A DNA stretch of 64,000 bases from Senegalia massiliensis (GCF_900626135.1 NZ_LR130786.1:759767-823766), one strand, 5' to 3'. Shown: positions 43,605 to 53,927, counted from the first letter of the stretch. The notes: generated by a model not told the origin, from the sequence alone. A program made the numbers and translations.

Positions 43605-44327
43605 TTATAATAAAGTTTCAACATTTGAATCTACTTTATATATTATGTCCTTTCTTTCAATAATTATTGTAGTATTCTTTGATAAGTCATAATCATTTTT
43701 TATAAAATCATATAATTCTCTATTTGGATTCATAGCTATAGGATTTCCAACCATTTTAAACATTGAAATATCTCCAGATGTATCTCCATATGCATAGCTA
43801 TTCTTTAAATCAATATTAAATTTATCCACAAATTCATCTAAAGCTCTTTGCTTATTAAAAGAATCCCACATTTTAACTATTTCACCAGTGAAATTATCAT
43901 TCTCATCTAATACATATTTACTACCTCTAAATTGAGTAACATCATATCTTTCTGCCATCTTTTCCACTAAAAACTCTGGACTACCAGATATAAAGAAAAC
44001 TTTATGTCCTTGATCATGATGCCACTTTATACGATCTCTAGTATATTTATATACTTTTTCTCCATTTAATCTTATTACTTGATGAGCTATAAATGATATA
44101 TGTGATTTATTTATTCCCTTGAGTTCATTTACATAAATATCAGCTAATTCTTCAAGATAATCTTCAAAATCACCATACCTTCTTTCCCATTTTTCATATG
44201 TATGTTTTACATGGCTATGCCATATTGCCTCATCTATAACTTCATATTTGATTAGTTTTTTAAAATGTTCTATCATTAGTGAGTTCCTATAAAGTGTACC
44301 GTCAATATCAAAAAATGCTCCTATCAT
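43605..44327 (-). CDS. HAD-IB family phosphatase
   Basis: A 240-residue HAD-superfamily hydrolase of the phosphoserine-phosphatase-like IB subfamily. Motif I is FFDIDGTLYRNSL (nucleophile Asp), motif II FFISGSPEFLV, motif III the Lys region, and motif IV YAYGDTSGDISMFKMVG. A helical cap lies between residues 20 and 90. The ATG at 44325-44327 is preferred over a GTG that forms part of the ribosome site. It could dephosphorylate phosphoserine or another small molecule. Confidence 0.88.
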   Translation of the reverse strand: MIGAFFDIDGTLYRNSLMIEHFKKLIKYEVIDEAIWHSHVKHTYEKWERRYGDFEDYLEELADIYVNELKGINKSHISFIAHQVIRLNGEKVYKYTRDRIKWHHDQGHKVFFISGSPEFLVEKMAERYDVTQFRGSKYVLDENDNFTGEIVKMWDSFNKQRALDEFVDKFNIDLKNSYAYGDTSGDISMFKMVGNPIAMNPNRELYDFIKNDYDLSKNTTIIIERKDIIYKVDSNVETLL

Positions 44328-44364
44328 AATTTTCACCCCTCTTTATTATTATACTAATTAAAAA

Positions 44365-45273
44365 CTATAAATTAATTAAAATAAGCGCTACAATAGTCAT
44401 AAAAATCGCAATGATTTCTTTTCTTTCTAATTTTTCTCCTAGAAACAATGTTCCAACAAGTGTTATAATTATAATGCTACCTGCACTATATATTGGAAAT
44501 ACTACAGAAGTTTTCATATGATTTAATGCGAGTATCAAAAAAAAGGAAGAAAATAAATTTGGTATACCTACTAATATTCCTGTAATCAAATCAACCTTAC
44601 TAACTTTCTTTTTCCTTCTCAAAGTCATTATTAAGCTAATTATAAAAGCTATAAAAAAAACAAAAAATAAAAATATTGATTTATACTCTGATATTGCATA
44701 TTTTTGAAATATTTTATTAGAAAACTCTGCAAATCCACCAAATAGGAATAAAAGTATTAAATTTATATGTATGTCTTTTATTTGATTTTTCTTAAATGAT
44801 ATATTAACTATTATTATTGAAATAAGAGATAGAATTATACCTATCCATTGAATATATGTAGGAAACTCTCTCCATAATATTATAGAAAAACTCATAGGTA
44901 CAAGTATTCCAAGCTTTGCAAAAGTTCCTGCAAGGCCTACATTGTTCTTTTTTACACTTATCTGATAGTATACAAAAGATAAAAAGAAAAATACTCCAGC
45001 AAATATGCCAACTATAATGGCCCAAATAAAACTACTACTTGGAGAAAAAAGTCCATTCCCTTTTAAAACTACATCTTTAAACTCATAAAAAAAATTATCA
45101 TATCCTTGTAAAATTATATTTCCTTCTACTATACTTAAAATAAGACTTACTATAAAGGCTGTAAAATAATTCATTGTAGTTACAGCATAACGATTTAAAT
45201 TATTTGTTTCACTAAACTTAAATATTATAGCTATAGATGAACTACATATTATTGCAAGTAATAAATAACCCAT
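44365..45273 (-). CDS. DMT-superfamily (EamA-like) transporter
   Basis: A 302-residue membrane protein with ten hydrophobic helices in two repeats, the pattern of EamA-type drug/metabolite transporters. The last helices (TSVVFPIYSAGSIIIITLVG, FLGEKLERKEIIAI) match the family's C-terminal repeat. The ATG at 45271-45273 follows GGGGGAA; the longer frame has no ribosome site. Substrate unknown. Confidence 0.87.
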   Translation of the reverse strand: MGYLLLAIICSSSIAIIFKFSETNNLNRYAVTTMNYFTAFIVSLILSIVEGNIILQGYDNFFYEFKDVVLKGNGLFSPSSSFIWAIIVGIFAGVFFFLSFVYYQISVKKNNVGLAGTFAKLGILVPMSFSIILWREFPTYIQWIGIILSLISIIIVNISFKKNQIKDIHINLILLFLFGGFAEFSNKIFQKYAISEYKSIFLFFVFFIAFIISLIMTLRRKKKVSKVDLITGILVGIPNLFSSFFLILALNHMKTSVVFPIYSAGSIIIITLVGTLFLGEKLERKEIIAIFMTIVALILINL

Positions 45274-45311
45274 ATTATTCCCCCATATTCTATAGATCAA
45301 TTATAACATAT

Positions 45312-45881
45312 TTATTCAACTAATTTCCCCTTTATAATTAATCTATGACTAGCTACTTTTATTGGAGTACATGTAACAAGTGTAATTTCTTTATCTTTAT
45401 TATTGCCTTCTAGAACCCATAGCTCTTCTGGTTCAACAACTAAAGTCTCTTCTACTTTATATTTATAATTTTTATCTTTAGATTCAACAGTTACTATGTC
45501 CCCTTTTTCCAATTCGTCTAATCTATTAAAATGTCGTCCATAAGTATAACTTCTATGCCCTGCTACGGCAAAATTTCCTACTTTTCCAGGTTCTGCTGTA
45601 TGATTCATTTTAGATAAAGAAATATCTAAATTCTCATCTGTTGCTCCATCTAATACAGGCATATATAATTCTATTTTATCTATTTTTAATATATACTTGT
45701 TAAGGTTATCTTGTGGACTATCATTTTTTTCAGAACTTTCTATAGTTGAAATATCATTCATGCTTTGTTGCCACTGTTCAAGCACTTTTCCCCTTTTATA
45801 ATCTTTGTACTCTCTATTTAATGTAGGATATAATAATATTATTATCCCAGCTATTATAAATACAATCGATAATCGCTTCAT
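45312..45881 (-). CDS. class D-like sortase
   Basis: A 189-residue membrane-anchored transpeptidase that links LPxTG-type proteins to the cell wall. One N-terminal helix (about 4-20) is followed by the sortase barrel with catalytic H109 (VAGHRSYTYG), C171 (TLVTCTPIKV) and R180 (ASHRLIIKG). No substrate protein with a sorting signal is encoded in the window, so its target is elsewhere. A GGGTAT box lies at 45921-45926 within the terminator of the upstream gene, with only a partial -35. Confidence 0.92.
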   Translation of the reverse strand: MKRLSIVFIIAGIIILLYPTLNREYKDYKRGKVLEQWQQSMNDISTIESSEKNDSPQDNLNKYILKIDKIELYMPVLDGATDENLDISLSKMNHTAEPGKVGNFAVAGHRSYTYGRHFNRLDELEKGDIVTVESKDKNYKYKVEETLVVEPEELWVLEGNNKDKEITLVTCTPIKVASHRLIIKGKLVE

Positions 45882-45928
45882 CTTTTTGCAACCCCTTAAT
45901 TTTTATATTTATAATATTATATACCCAA

Positions 45929-45961
45929 AAAAGCTGCCATAAATATTTATGACAGCTTTTA
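45929..45961 (-). terminator. terminator of the SDR gene
   Basis: AAAAGCTG-CATA and TATG-CAGCTTTT arms with one mismatch each side of an AT loop. Confidence 0.8.
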
Positions 45962-45972
45962 ATCATCATATA

Positions 45973-46839
45973 TTATCCATTTACTACTTCTCCACCATTT
46001 ACATGTATCATTTGGCCTGACATGTATGAAGAATCTTCAGATGCTAAAAATACAAATGCCGGAGCTAATTCTACTGGCTGACCTGGTCTTTTCATAGGTT
46101 GGTCATCACCAAAACCTGCTACATGATTAGCTCTAAAAGATGAAGGAATAAGAGGAGTCCAAATAGGACCTGGTGCCACTGCATTTACTCTTATATTTTT
46201 ATCTATAAGTGAACCTGAAAGCGAACGCGTAAATGTTGTTATTGCTCCTTTAGTAGCTGAATAATCAATGAGTCCAGGACTTCCTGCATAGGCTGTTATA
46301 CTTGATGTATTTATAATGGAACTACCTTCTTTCAAATATGGAAGTACTGCTTTTGTCATATGAAACATTGAAAATATATTAGTTTTAAATGTCCTTTCTA
46401 ATTGTTCTGTTGATATATCTAATATACTCTTTTTAGGATGTTGTTCAGCTGCATTGTTTACTAAAACATCAACCTTACCAAACTCATCTATGACCTTCTT
46501 TACTGCATCTTTACAAAACTCTTCATCACCTACATCACCTGATATAAGTAAGCATTTTCTACCTATTTCTTCTACTCTTTTTTTAACCCAATTTGCATCC
46601 TCATGTTCATCCAGATACATTACTGCTATATCTGCACCTTCTTTAGCATAGTGGATTGCTACAGCTCCACCTATACCACTATCTCCACCAGTAATTATTG
46701 CTACTTTATCTTTTAATTTATCTGCTGCTTTATATTTATCATCTTCATAAATAGGCTTTGGATCCATTTTTGAATTTATTCCAGGTTGCTTTTCTTGAAC
46801 TTGCCCTTTCATATTATTAGGAAAATCCCATCTGTTCAT
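45973..46839 (-). CDS. short-chain dehydrogenase/reductase
   Basis: A 288-residue SDR enzyme of the subgroup related to B. subtilis YhdF/YdaD (general-stress type). It has a 45-residue N-terminal extension (QEKQPGINSKMDPKPIYEDD), the NAD(P) motif AIITGGDSGIGGAVAIHYAK, NNAAEQH, the catalytic YSATKGA with upstream Ser, and the C-terminal MSGQMIHVNGG. Substrate unknown. Its upstream region contains GTTTTA but no good GGGTAT partner, so I do not call a SigB-like promoter here. Confidence 0.9.
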   Translation of the reverse strand: MNRWDFPNNMKGQVQEKQPGINSKMDPKPIYEDDKYKAADKLKDKVAIITGGDSGIGGAVAIHYAKEGADIAVMYLDEHEDANWVKKRVEEIGRKCLLISGDVGDEEFCKDAVKKVIDEFGKVDVLVNNAAEQHPKKSILDISTEQLERTFKTNIFSMFHMTKAVLPYLKEGSSIINTSSITAYAGSPGLIDYSATKGAITTFTRSLSGSLIDKNIRVNAVAPGPIWTPLIPSSFRANHVAGFGDDQPMKRPGQPVELAPAFVFLASEDSSYMSGQMIHVNGGEVVNG

Positions 46840-46990
46840 TAATAAATTCTCCTTTCGCTTTTTAAAGTTCTTTGTTACATCTATTTTCTATTTATATTGT
46901 TTAAAACATTTTACTGATTACTTTTATTATTATTTCTATGGTATAAAAATAATATACAATTTTTAAATAGCTGAATTTATGTTTGGAGTA

Positions 46991-47764
46991 TTAAGATTCT
47001 ATTTCCTTTTTTATTAAATCTATCATTTTTTTATTCCCTGCTATTATTGATACATTTTTTCCTCCAGAAATTTCAACTACTTCTCCACCAGCTTCTTTTA
47101 TAATTAATATTCCTGCTGCTACATCCCACGATTTTAAATTAAATTCCCAATATCCATCTAGTCTACCACATGCTACACAAGCTAAATCATAAGCTGCTGC
47201 TCCCATTCTTCTAATACCTCTTACCTTTGGTAAAACCTTAGAAAAATTAGATATATTATTGTTTTCATTTGTATTTCTATCGTAAGCAAAGCCTGTTGCT
47301 ATTACTGACTTTATTAATTGATCCTTTCCACCTATCTTTATTTGTTTGCCATTCAAATATGCACCCTTTCCCTTTACTGCTGAGAACATTTCATCTAGTA
47401 TAGGGTTATATACTACCCCTAAAACTATTTCACCTCTAAACTCCAATGCAATAGATACTGCAAATATAGGAAGTCCTTGTGCATAATTAGTTGTACCATC
47501 TAAAGGATCTATTATCCACAAATAATCTGAATCAGTCTTTTCAAACTCTGATTCTTCAGATAAAATATCATGATCGGGATACTCTTTTTTTATCCCTTTT
47601 ATTATTATTTTTTCTGATAAGTCATCAATTTCTGTAACTAAATCTATATCTGATGATTTAGTAGAAATTTGTAAATCTTCTTTCTCATAATTATCCTTTT
47701 GAGCCTTTCCAGCTTCATATGCCCACTCTTTAACTAATTCAATAGATTTATTTAAATCTATCAT
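46991..47764 (-). CDS. inositol-monophosphatase family phosphatase
   Basis: A 257-residue Mg2+-dependent, Li+-sensitive-type phosphatase. LSEESEFEK and IIDPLDGTTNYAQGLPIFAV hold the metal ligands (Glu, Asp-Pro-Leu-Asp-Gly-Thr), and SWDVAAGILIIKEAGGEV is the second signature. The family acts on inositol phosphate, PAP or other sugar phosphates. It ends the transcript of the Ca-ATPase gene (15 bases apart). Confidence 0.92.
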   Translation of the reverse strand: MIDLNKSIELVKEWAYEAGKAQKDNYEKEDLQISTKSSDIDLVTEIDDLSEKIIIKGIKKEYPDHDILSEESEFEKTDSDYLWIIDPLDGTTNYAQGLPIFAVSIALEFRGEIVLGVVYNPILDEMFSAVKGKGAYLNGKQIKIGGKDQLIKSVIATGFAYDRNTNENNNISNFSKVLPKVRGIRRMGAAAYDLACVACGRLDGYWEFNLKSWDVAAGILIIKEAGGEVVEISGGKNVSIIAGNKKMIDLIKKEIES

Positions 47765-47779
47765 AGATATCCACTTCCT

Positions 47780-50446
47780 TTAGTTTATATTTTTAAAAAT
47801 TAATTTTCTTACTATATCAATAGGTATTATAGTAACAGACATAGCTATTAGTATAAGCCACTCATTTATATTTAAACCAGCAGTTCTAAGTATTTGTCCT
47901 CCAATATATGTCATTACTATTTGAACTACAAATATTAGAGTAACAATTTTTAAAAATTTATCATTTTTTGTTATGTTCTTAAATAAATTAATTTCTTTAG
48001 TTCTAGCATTGAACATATTAAATAAATTAATAAATATAAAAAACACAAAGAAACCTGTTAAATAATATATGTTTTCACTTCCACTAGGTCCTGTTCTAAA
48101 TAATGATTTTATAAAATCATTTGTCAGATAAAAAATACTAAATCCACTTATTATCAAAGCATCAGTAATAATAGATGTCCACATATATTTATTTATTATT
48201 GATTCATCTCTTATTTTAGGTTCTTCTTCCATATATTTATCTAGTGGAGGCTCCCCTCCAAATGCAAGTGCTGCAAATGTATCCATTACAAGATTAACCC
48301 AAAGCATTTGCGTCATAGTAAGTGGAAATTCAATACCTATAAAAGGACCTACAAATGCTACTATCATTGCTGATACATTTACTGTTAATTGATATATTAT
48401 AAATTTTCTAATAGATTTAAATATTGTTCTACCATATAATATAGTCTTTGCTATAGAGTTAAAATTATCATCTAATATTACAATATCCCCTGCTTCCTTT
48501 GCAACTTCTGTTCCTGAACCCATTGCAAAACCTATGTCAGCTTTTTTAAGAGCAGGAGCATCATTAACTCCATCTCCAGTCATACCTACAACTTTATTCT
48601 TACTTTGAGATATCTCTATAAGTCTACTTTTATCCGTAGGAAGTGCTCTAGCTATAACTTTTATACTTTCTAATTTTTCTTTTAATTCTTTATCACTCAT
48701 ATCCTTTAATTCATCTGAAGTTATTACAATATCATCATCATTTTTTATAATGTTTGATTCTTTTGCTATTGCAAGTGCGGTTTCTTTTTTATCACCTGTT
48801 ATCATCACTACTTGTATTCCAGCATCTTGTGCTTGTTTAATAGATTTTATAGATTCTTTTCTAACATCGTCCCTTATGCCAAATAAACCAAGAAAGGTTA
48901 AATTTTCTAATACATCACTATTCACATCATTTTCTGATGTTGCAATTGCTATAACTCTTATAGCATTATCAGCCATTTGATTCAACTTTTTTTCTATGTT
49001 TTTTCGTTTTTCTTCTGTAAATTCTTTTTTATGAGCCTTTTCATCATAATATTTACTTACTTTCTGTAATAATATTTCTGGTGCACCTTTTACAAGTGTA
49101 GTGTTATAGTCTCCTTTTATTTGTGCTGCTGAAAACTTATCTTCACTATTAAAAGGTTTTTTATCAACTATTTCTATGTTATAATTTTTTTTAGCTTCTC
49201 CCATATATTTTAAAAGTGCTTGTTCTGTAAAATCTCCACCTAAAACTTCTAATTTTTCCTTCTCATCTTCTTCATATACTGCTTCAGTATTTTCTTTTAT
49301 TGAGATTTCCAATAGTTCTTTTAGGTCTACATCTACATCTGTAAAACTTTTATATTCATTTAAATTTCCATCTATAAAATTTATTACTTCTAATTCACCT
49401 TTTGTAATTGTTCCAGTTTTATCACTAAATAATATATTAAGAGATCCTGATGTTTCTATACCTACTAATTTTCTAACTAATATATTATCTTTTAATAATT
49501 TTTTCATATTAATAGAAAGAACAAATGCAATCATCATAGGCAACCCTTCTGGAACTACTACAACTATTATAATAATCCCAAGTATAACTGCTGATACTAA
49601 ATCATTCGTAACTGTAGCTATATTTGAAAAATATTCCCCTAAACTAACTCCTTGAAAATAATTATCAAGGATAACTTTTTTAAACATAAAAGAAAGAGCT
49701 ATAAGTATAGCGCCTGCATATCCAAATTTACTTATTTTGTCAGCAAGTTTATTTAATTTAACAGTTAAAGGTGAATCTCTATCTTCTGACTCTAATTCTT
49801 TTGCAAGTTGTCCAAAAAATGTGTTTCCACCTACTGTTTTCGATTCTATTACAGCTTCTCCTTCCACTACAACTGTACCCCTAAAAACTCTATATTCATC
49901 TAAAAAATCATTGTCATTTGAATCAAATTCATAGTCATCTTTAACCTTATTTTTTTCTGCAGCTTCACTTTCGCCATTTAGTACAGACTGATCTACATCT
50001 AAATGTCCTTCTAATATGATTCCATCTACAGGTATTTTATCACCTGATTGAACTAATATTTTATCCCCTTTAACTACATCTTCTATAGATATTTTCTCTA
50101 ATTTTCCATCTCTAAACACTTTACACTCTATTTTTGAAGCTTGTTCTTGAAGCTTTTTAAATGATTTCTCATTACTATATTCTGAATAAGTACTTACAAG
50201 TATTGCTATAACTACAGCAATTCCTATTCCAAGAGGTTCATACCATTCTACTTTTCCCCAAAAGAAAAAGCCAACTTCTATTATAAGTGCTACTATTAAT
50301 ATTTTAATTATTGGATCTTTTAAATTATCTATCAATTTATCTAAAAAAGATTCACTTTCACCTTTTTTAATCTTATTATCCCCATTTTCATTTCTAGATT
50401 TTTTAACTTCTTCCTGTGCTAATCCTTTAAACTTTGATTTATCCAT
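47780..50446 (-). CDS. P-type Ca2+-transporting ATPase
   Basis: A membrane pump of 888 residues (PMCA/SERCA type) with about ten helices. The TGES loop is LNGESEAAEK, the M4 ion site VVVVPEGLPMMIAFVL, the phosphorylated Asp FSDKTGTITKGE, the hinge VGMTGDGVNDAPALKKADIG, and M5-M6 LTMTQMLWVNLVMDTFAALA. The PEGLP site and M6 N..D residues indicate Ca2+. A SigB-like promoter overlaps the terminator of the preceding gene. It may keep cell calcium low during stress or sporulation. Confidence 0.93.
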   Translation of the reverse strand: MDKSKFKGLAQEEVKKSRNENGDNKIKKGESESFLDKLIDNLKDPIIKILIVALIIEVGFFFWGKVEWYEPLGIGIAVVIAILVSTYSEYSNEKSFKKLQEQASKIECKVFRDGKLEKISIEDVVKGDKILVQSGDKIPVDGIILEGHLDVDQSVLNGESEAAEKNKVKDDYEFDSNDNDFLDEYRVFRGTVVVEGEAVIESKTVGGNTFFGQLAKELESEDRDSPLTVKLNKLADKISKFGYAGAILIALSFMFKKVILDNYFQGVSLGEYFSNIATVTNDLVSAVILGIIIIVVVVPEGLPMMIAFVLSINMKKLLKDNILVRKLVGIETSGSLNILFSDKTGTITKGELEVINFIDGNLNEYKSFTDVDVDLKELLEISIKENTEAVYEEDEKEKLEVLGGDFTEQALLKYMGEAKKNYNIEIVDKKPFNSEDKFSAAQIKGDYNTTLVKGAPEILLQKVSKYYDEKAHKKEFTEEKRKNIEKKLNQMADNAIRVIAIATSENDVNSDVLENLTFLGLFGIRDDVRKESIKSIKQAQDAGIQVVMITGDKKETALAIAKESNIIKNDDDIVITSDELKDMSDKELKEKLESIKVIARALPTDKSRLIEISQSKNKVVGMTGDGVNDAPALKKADIGFAMGSGTEVAKEAGDIVILDDNFNSIAKTILYGRTIFKSIRKFIIYQLTVNVSAMIVAFVGPFIGIEFPLTMTQMLWVNLVMDTFAALAFGGEPPLDKYMEEEPKIRDESIINKYMWTSIITDALIISGFSIFYLTNDFIKSLFRTGPSGSENIYYLTGFFVFFIFINLFNMFNARTKEINLFKNITKNDKFLKIVTLIFVVQIVMTYIGGQILRTAGLNINEWLILIAMSVTIIPIDIVRKLIFKNIN

Positions 50447-50478
50447 ATATTTAACTCCTTTCTACTGCTTACTTAAAT

Positions 50479-50504
50479 ATACCCAAAAAAAAGGGGTATA
50501 AAAC
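50479..50504 (-). promoter_or_regulatory. SigB-like promoter of the Ca-ATPase gene
   Basis: GTTTTA (50499-50504), 14-base spacer, GGGTAT (50479-50484), minus strand. The -35 lies inside the terminator hairpin of the SleL-like gene, so the two elements share bases. Confidence 0.55.
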
Positions 50505-50510
50505 CCCTAA
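50485..50510 (-). terminator. terminator of the SleL-like gene
   Basis: AGGGGT and ACCCCT arms with an 8-T run; overlaps the stop codon. Confidence 0.8.
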
Positions 50511-52009
50511 AATCTCTTAACTACAACATCTTCTCTTATCATATTCCACATTGATTCATCTTCCATTCCTAATCTCCAAAGTGCAATTCCTTTTATACCA
50601 AGTTTATTAGCAAGATTTATTTTGGCTTTTATACTCTCAGCATTTTCAAACCAAACTTCATGATTATTTCCTTCTTCATCTACATACTTAAAATACGGAG
50701 TTTTAGTTTCTTCATCAAATATTATCTCTTTATTATATTTATCTGCTAAATTCATAGCACTCTCAAAAGTTACATAAGAGTTTTTCCCAGTATCTAAATT
50801 AAAGTCAAAACCAAAAACAGATACTGCAGCCATTATTTTTCTTCTTGGCATTTTTGTCATTGTATAATTTAATACTCTTTCCATCCAACCTATTGAAACT
50901 ACAGGACCTGGTCCACTTCCCGGCCATCCATGTTCGTTATATAACATTACTACAAATTCATCTACTGATTCTCCTATTGCTGTGTAATTAAAAGGGTCAG
51001 AGAATGGATTAAATGGTTCGTCACTTACTCTTGATGGTATTGAGGCTGATAAATAATAACCCCTTTTAGATAAAGCTTCTCCTAATTCTTCGAAAAACAT
51101 AGTTAATTTATCACTATCTTTAATATCTACATCTTCGATATCAATATTAACTCCATCGAAACCATAACCTTCTATAAGTTCAATAGTATTTTCTATAAAA
51201 GTAGATCTAGTCTGTTCATTAGCTAACATCTGCGATGTTATTTCTTTTGCTTTTTCTACTCCTCCTGTATAAAGTAAATTATGAATTAAAGCAAGCATCT
51301 TGACATTAGATTTATGCCCAATTTCTATGACCTCTTCAACATATTGATTAGTGAAATCTCCAAATTTTTCTATAGTAGTAGGATCATTTTCAGATATTCT
51401 AAACAAAAATAGGGGAACTTCAGTTAATTCATTTTTGTTTGCTACGAAAGAATCATAGGAGCTTGGAAGAGCCGCTCCTTCTTCTAATGTATAATATCCT
51501 AATATAGCTACTATAGGTTTTTCTCCACCATATACTTTTAAATTTCCAAGTGTATTTTTAATAAATCCTTGTCTTCCATCATAAAGTTCAACTTTTGTCC
51601 ACCCATCATTTATTTCTATTACAGGCAATTTTGCACCTTTAATCATTTGTGAAATTACATCAAATTCAGTAGAAGGTCCAAGTCTAATATTAGCCATATC
51701 TACATTTACTATCATTTCAGTATAATAAGGAATTTTTAATATTTGACCTATGGATAAATTAGTATCTTCTAAATTATTTATTATCATCAAACTTTCTATA
51801 GGTACATTCAATCTATTTGCTATAGAATATAAACTATCTCCAGATTTCACTGTATAACTTTCTAGTGGAATTTCTAATATTTGTCCTACATAAATAGTAG
51901 AATTTGTCAAATTGTTTATTCTACTTATTTCACTTATATCTACATTAAATTGTCTAGATATTAGATATAAGCTATCACCTGGTCTAACTATATATTTAAT
52001 TGTATGCAT
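50507..52009 (-). CDS. LysM-SH3-GH18 protein (SleL/YaaH-like)
   Basis: A 500-residue probable spore-cortex N-acetylglucosaminidase. Two LysM repeats (IKYIVRPGDSLYLISRQFNV, then SYTVKSGDSLYSIANRLNVP; residues about 3-95) bind peptidoglycan. A bacterial SH3 segment follows (about 98-155, ANIRLGPSTEFDVISQM). Residues about 165-500 are a GH18 barrel with the catalytic DxxDxDxE-type motif GFDGVNIDIEDV. No signal peptide is present, as in SleL/YaaH proteins delivered to the forespore coat. Length is slightly above the usual 430 because of the SH3 insert. Confidence 0.9.
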   Translation of the reverse strand: MHTIKYIVRPGDSLYLISRQFNVDISEISRINNLTNSTIYVGQILEIPLESYTVKSGDSLYSIANRLNVPIESLMIINNLEDTNLSIGQILKIPYYTEMIVNVDMANIRLGPSTEFDVISQMIKGAKLPVIEINDGWTKVELYDGRQGFIKNTLGNLKVYGGEKPIVAILGYYTLEEGAALPSSYDSFVANKNELTEVPLFLFRISENDPTTIEKFGDFTNQYVEEVIEIGHKSNVKMLALIHNLLYTGGVEKAKEITSQMLANEQTRSTFIENTIELIEGYGFDGVNIDIEDVDIKDSDKLTMFFEELGEALSKRGYYLSASIPSRVSDEPFNPFSDPFNYTAIGESVDEFVVMLYNEHGWPGSGPGPVVSIGWMERVLNYTMTKMPRRKIMAAVSVFGFDFNLDTGKNSYVTFESAMNLADKYNKEIIFDEETKTPYFKYVDEEGNNHEVWFENAESIKAKINLANKLGIKGIALWRLGMEDESMWNMIREDVVVKRF

Positions 52010-52102
52010 AAAAAAACCATCCTTTCAAACAAAGTAGTATAATTGAACTTACTTTATACTATTCCTTTATCTAAAGAATGGTTTATATTTTTTAACTGAG
52101 TA

Positions 52103-52363
52103 TTATTTTATTTCATTTTCAAAAAGATTCTTTAAACCTTCATAAGCTTCTGCTTCATCTGAACCATCTATTTTAATATTCAACTTATCACCTTTTGTAG
52201 CTCCCATACTTAATATACCCATGATACTCTTTCCATTATATTCTGTACCATCTTTCACTACTACAATATCAGATGTATATTTTGATGCTTCTCTGATGAA
52301 AAGACTTGCCGGTCTAGCATGTAAACCAGTTTCATTAGTTAATTCTATTTCTAAATTTTTCAT
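52103..52363 (-). CDS. HPr-family phosphocarrier
   Basis: An 86-residue HPr protein with the phosphorylated His15 (TGLHARPAS) and the regulatory Ser46 (NGKSIMGILSMG), both intact, so it can serve sugar PTS transport and Ser-P signalling. No PTS enzymes lie nearby. It sits 52 bases after the dipeptidase gene. A Crh-like role is excluded by the His. Confidence 0.93.
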   Translation of the reverse strand: MKNLEIELTNETGLHARPASLFIREASKYTSDIVVVKDGTEYNGKSIMGILSMGATKGDKLNIKIDGSDEAEAYEGLKNLFENEIK

Positions 52364-52415
52364 ACATATCCTCCTAAAAATTTTATTTAATCTATTATAT
52401 AATAAACCGACAATA

Positions 52416-53753
52416 TTATCTTGTCAAATTATAAACTGCAGCTGCATATATCTTTGCTACTTCAATAAGTGTATCTACTTCAATATATTCATTTGCTTGA
52501 TGTTCTACTTTTTCTTGACCTGGGAATACTGCTCCAAATGCTACACAATTATCCATTGCTCTAGCATAAGTAGCTCCTCCTATAACTAAAGGTGTAGAGT
52601 CTTTCCCTGTTTCTTCTTCGTATACCTTTCTAAGTGTTTTAATGAGTTTATGGTCTTTAGGTACATATAGTGAGTTAAGAAAATCAAATTCTTCATATTC
52701 AATATTATATTCTTTTACCTTTTGTTTTATATCATCAACTATTTTTTCTTTATCTTTAGTAACAGGTATTCTTATATCAATTGCTATTTCTTCGTTATTT
52801 TCATCTATATTAAGTTTACCTATATTAAATGTTATCTTACCTGATGGTTCATCTTCACATTCTCCAAATATATTCTTGGCATTGTAATCTTCACCTATTA
52901 CTTCAGCTATAAATTTAATTGCATTACTTTCGACGCCAATATTATTAAGTGCAATTGCTATGAGAGCTATAGCATTAATTCCATTATGAGGTTGAGAAGC
53001 ATGAGCACCTTTTCCTATTACATAAATAGTTTCTTCCTGTACTTCATATTTAAAGCCTAAGTTATCTAATTCTTGTTTTAATCTTTCATTATATTCTCCA
53101 CTGTAACCAATTCTATCTGGAACTGCATTAAATGCATTACCTCCTGATAATACTAACTTCCCACTTGATTTAGATTTTAATTTTGATTGTAATAAACCTT
53201 TTTCTGCATGGATCATAGGAAACTCTGCATCTGGAGTAAATCCTAGTGTAGGAACTTCTTCTTTCTCCATATATTTATTGATTCCACCCCAAAGATTTTC
53301 TTCATCTGTTCCAAATATAAATCTTATTCTTTTATCAAACTCTACTCCTGAATTCACAAGTGCCTTAACAGCATATATTGCAGCAATTGTTGGCCCTTTA
53401 TCATCCTGAGTTCCTCTACCATATAATCTGCCATCTTTAATTTGGGCTTTAAATGGATCAGTATTCCAATTAGATAGCTCTCCTGCAGGTACAACATCTA
53501 GATGCCCTAAGATACCTAACATTTCTTTGCCTTCACCTATTTCTGCATATCCATAATATCCTTCTTCATCATAGTATGTTTTAAATCCTAAATTATCACA
53601 AATTTCTAAAGCTTTTTTAAGTGCCTTATCTATGTCTTCTCCATATGGTGTGTCTTTACTATTTTCATCTTTTACACTTGGTATATTTACCAATTCTTTT
53701 ATAGAACTTATCATTTCATCTTTTAGTTGTTCTACTTTATTTTTATAATCCAC
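52416..53753 (-). CDS. pepV: M20 dipeptidase (PepV type)
   Basis: A 445-residue zinc dipeptidase that cleaves short peptides in the cytoplasm. GILGHLDVVPAG and RGTQDDKGPTIAA hold the first metal ligands, FGTDEENLWGGINKYME the catalytic Glu, and AEKGLLQSKL and GGATYARAMDN later ones. Length and order match PepV. The start is GTG at 53753 following GGAGG. A weak GTTATT-N14-GGGTAA element lies at 53811-53836. Confidence 0.92.
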   Translation of the reverse strand: MDYKNKVEQLKDEMISSIKELVNIPSVKDENSKDTPYGEDIDKALKKALEICDNLGFKTYYDEEGYYGYAEIGEGKEMLGILGHLDVVPAGELSNWNTDPFKAQIKDGRLYGRGTQDDKGPTIAAIYAVKALVNSGVEFDKRIRFIFGTDEENLWGGINKYMEKEEVPTLGFTPDAEFPMIHAEKGLLQSKLKSKSSGKLVLSGGNAFNAVPDRIGYSGEYNERLKQELDNLGFKYEVQEETIYVIGKGAHASQPHNGINAIALIAIALNNIGVESNAIKFIAEVIGEDYNAKNIFGECEDEPSGKITFNIGKLNIDENNEEIAIDIRIPVTKDKEKIVDDIKQKVKEYNIEYEEFDFLNSLYVPKDHKLIKTLRKVYEEETGKDSTPLVIGGATYARAMDNCVAFGAVFPGQEKVEHQANEYIEVDTLIEVAKIYAAAVYNLTR

Positions 53754-53860
53754 TTAAAACTACCTCCTAATTTATTTTACTGTTATCCAATTAAGCTTTT
53801 CCTTATATTTTTACCCAAGTCTATACTAATAATAACATAAATAAAATTTTATTTACAATT

Positions 53861-53885
53861 GTTTAAATTGAATAATTCAGGCTAT
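53861..53885 (+). promoter_or_regulatory. SigB-like promoter of the DUF1328 gene
   Basis: GTTTAA (53861-53866), 13-base spacer, GGCTAT (53880-53885), 42 bases before the ATG. The -35 is exact, the -10 matches 5 of 6. Confidence 0.55.
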
Positions 53886-53927
53886 ATATTCATTAATATT
53901 ATAAAATATAAAAAGGAGGAATTTAAA

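Noticed and set aside
46840-46990. SigB-like promoter before the SDR gene
   Set aside because: GTTTTA is present but the box at the right distance (GAAAAT) matches GGGTAT poorly.
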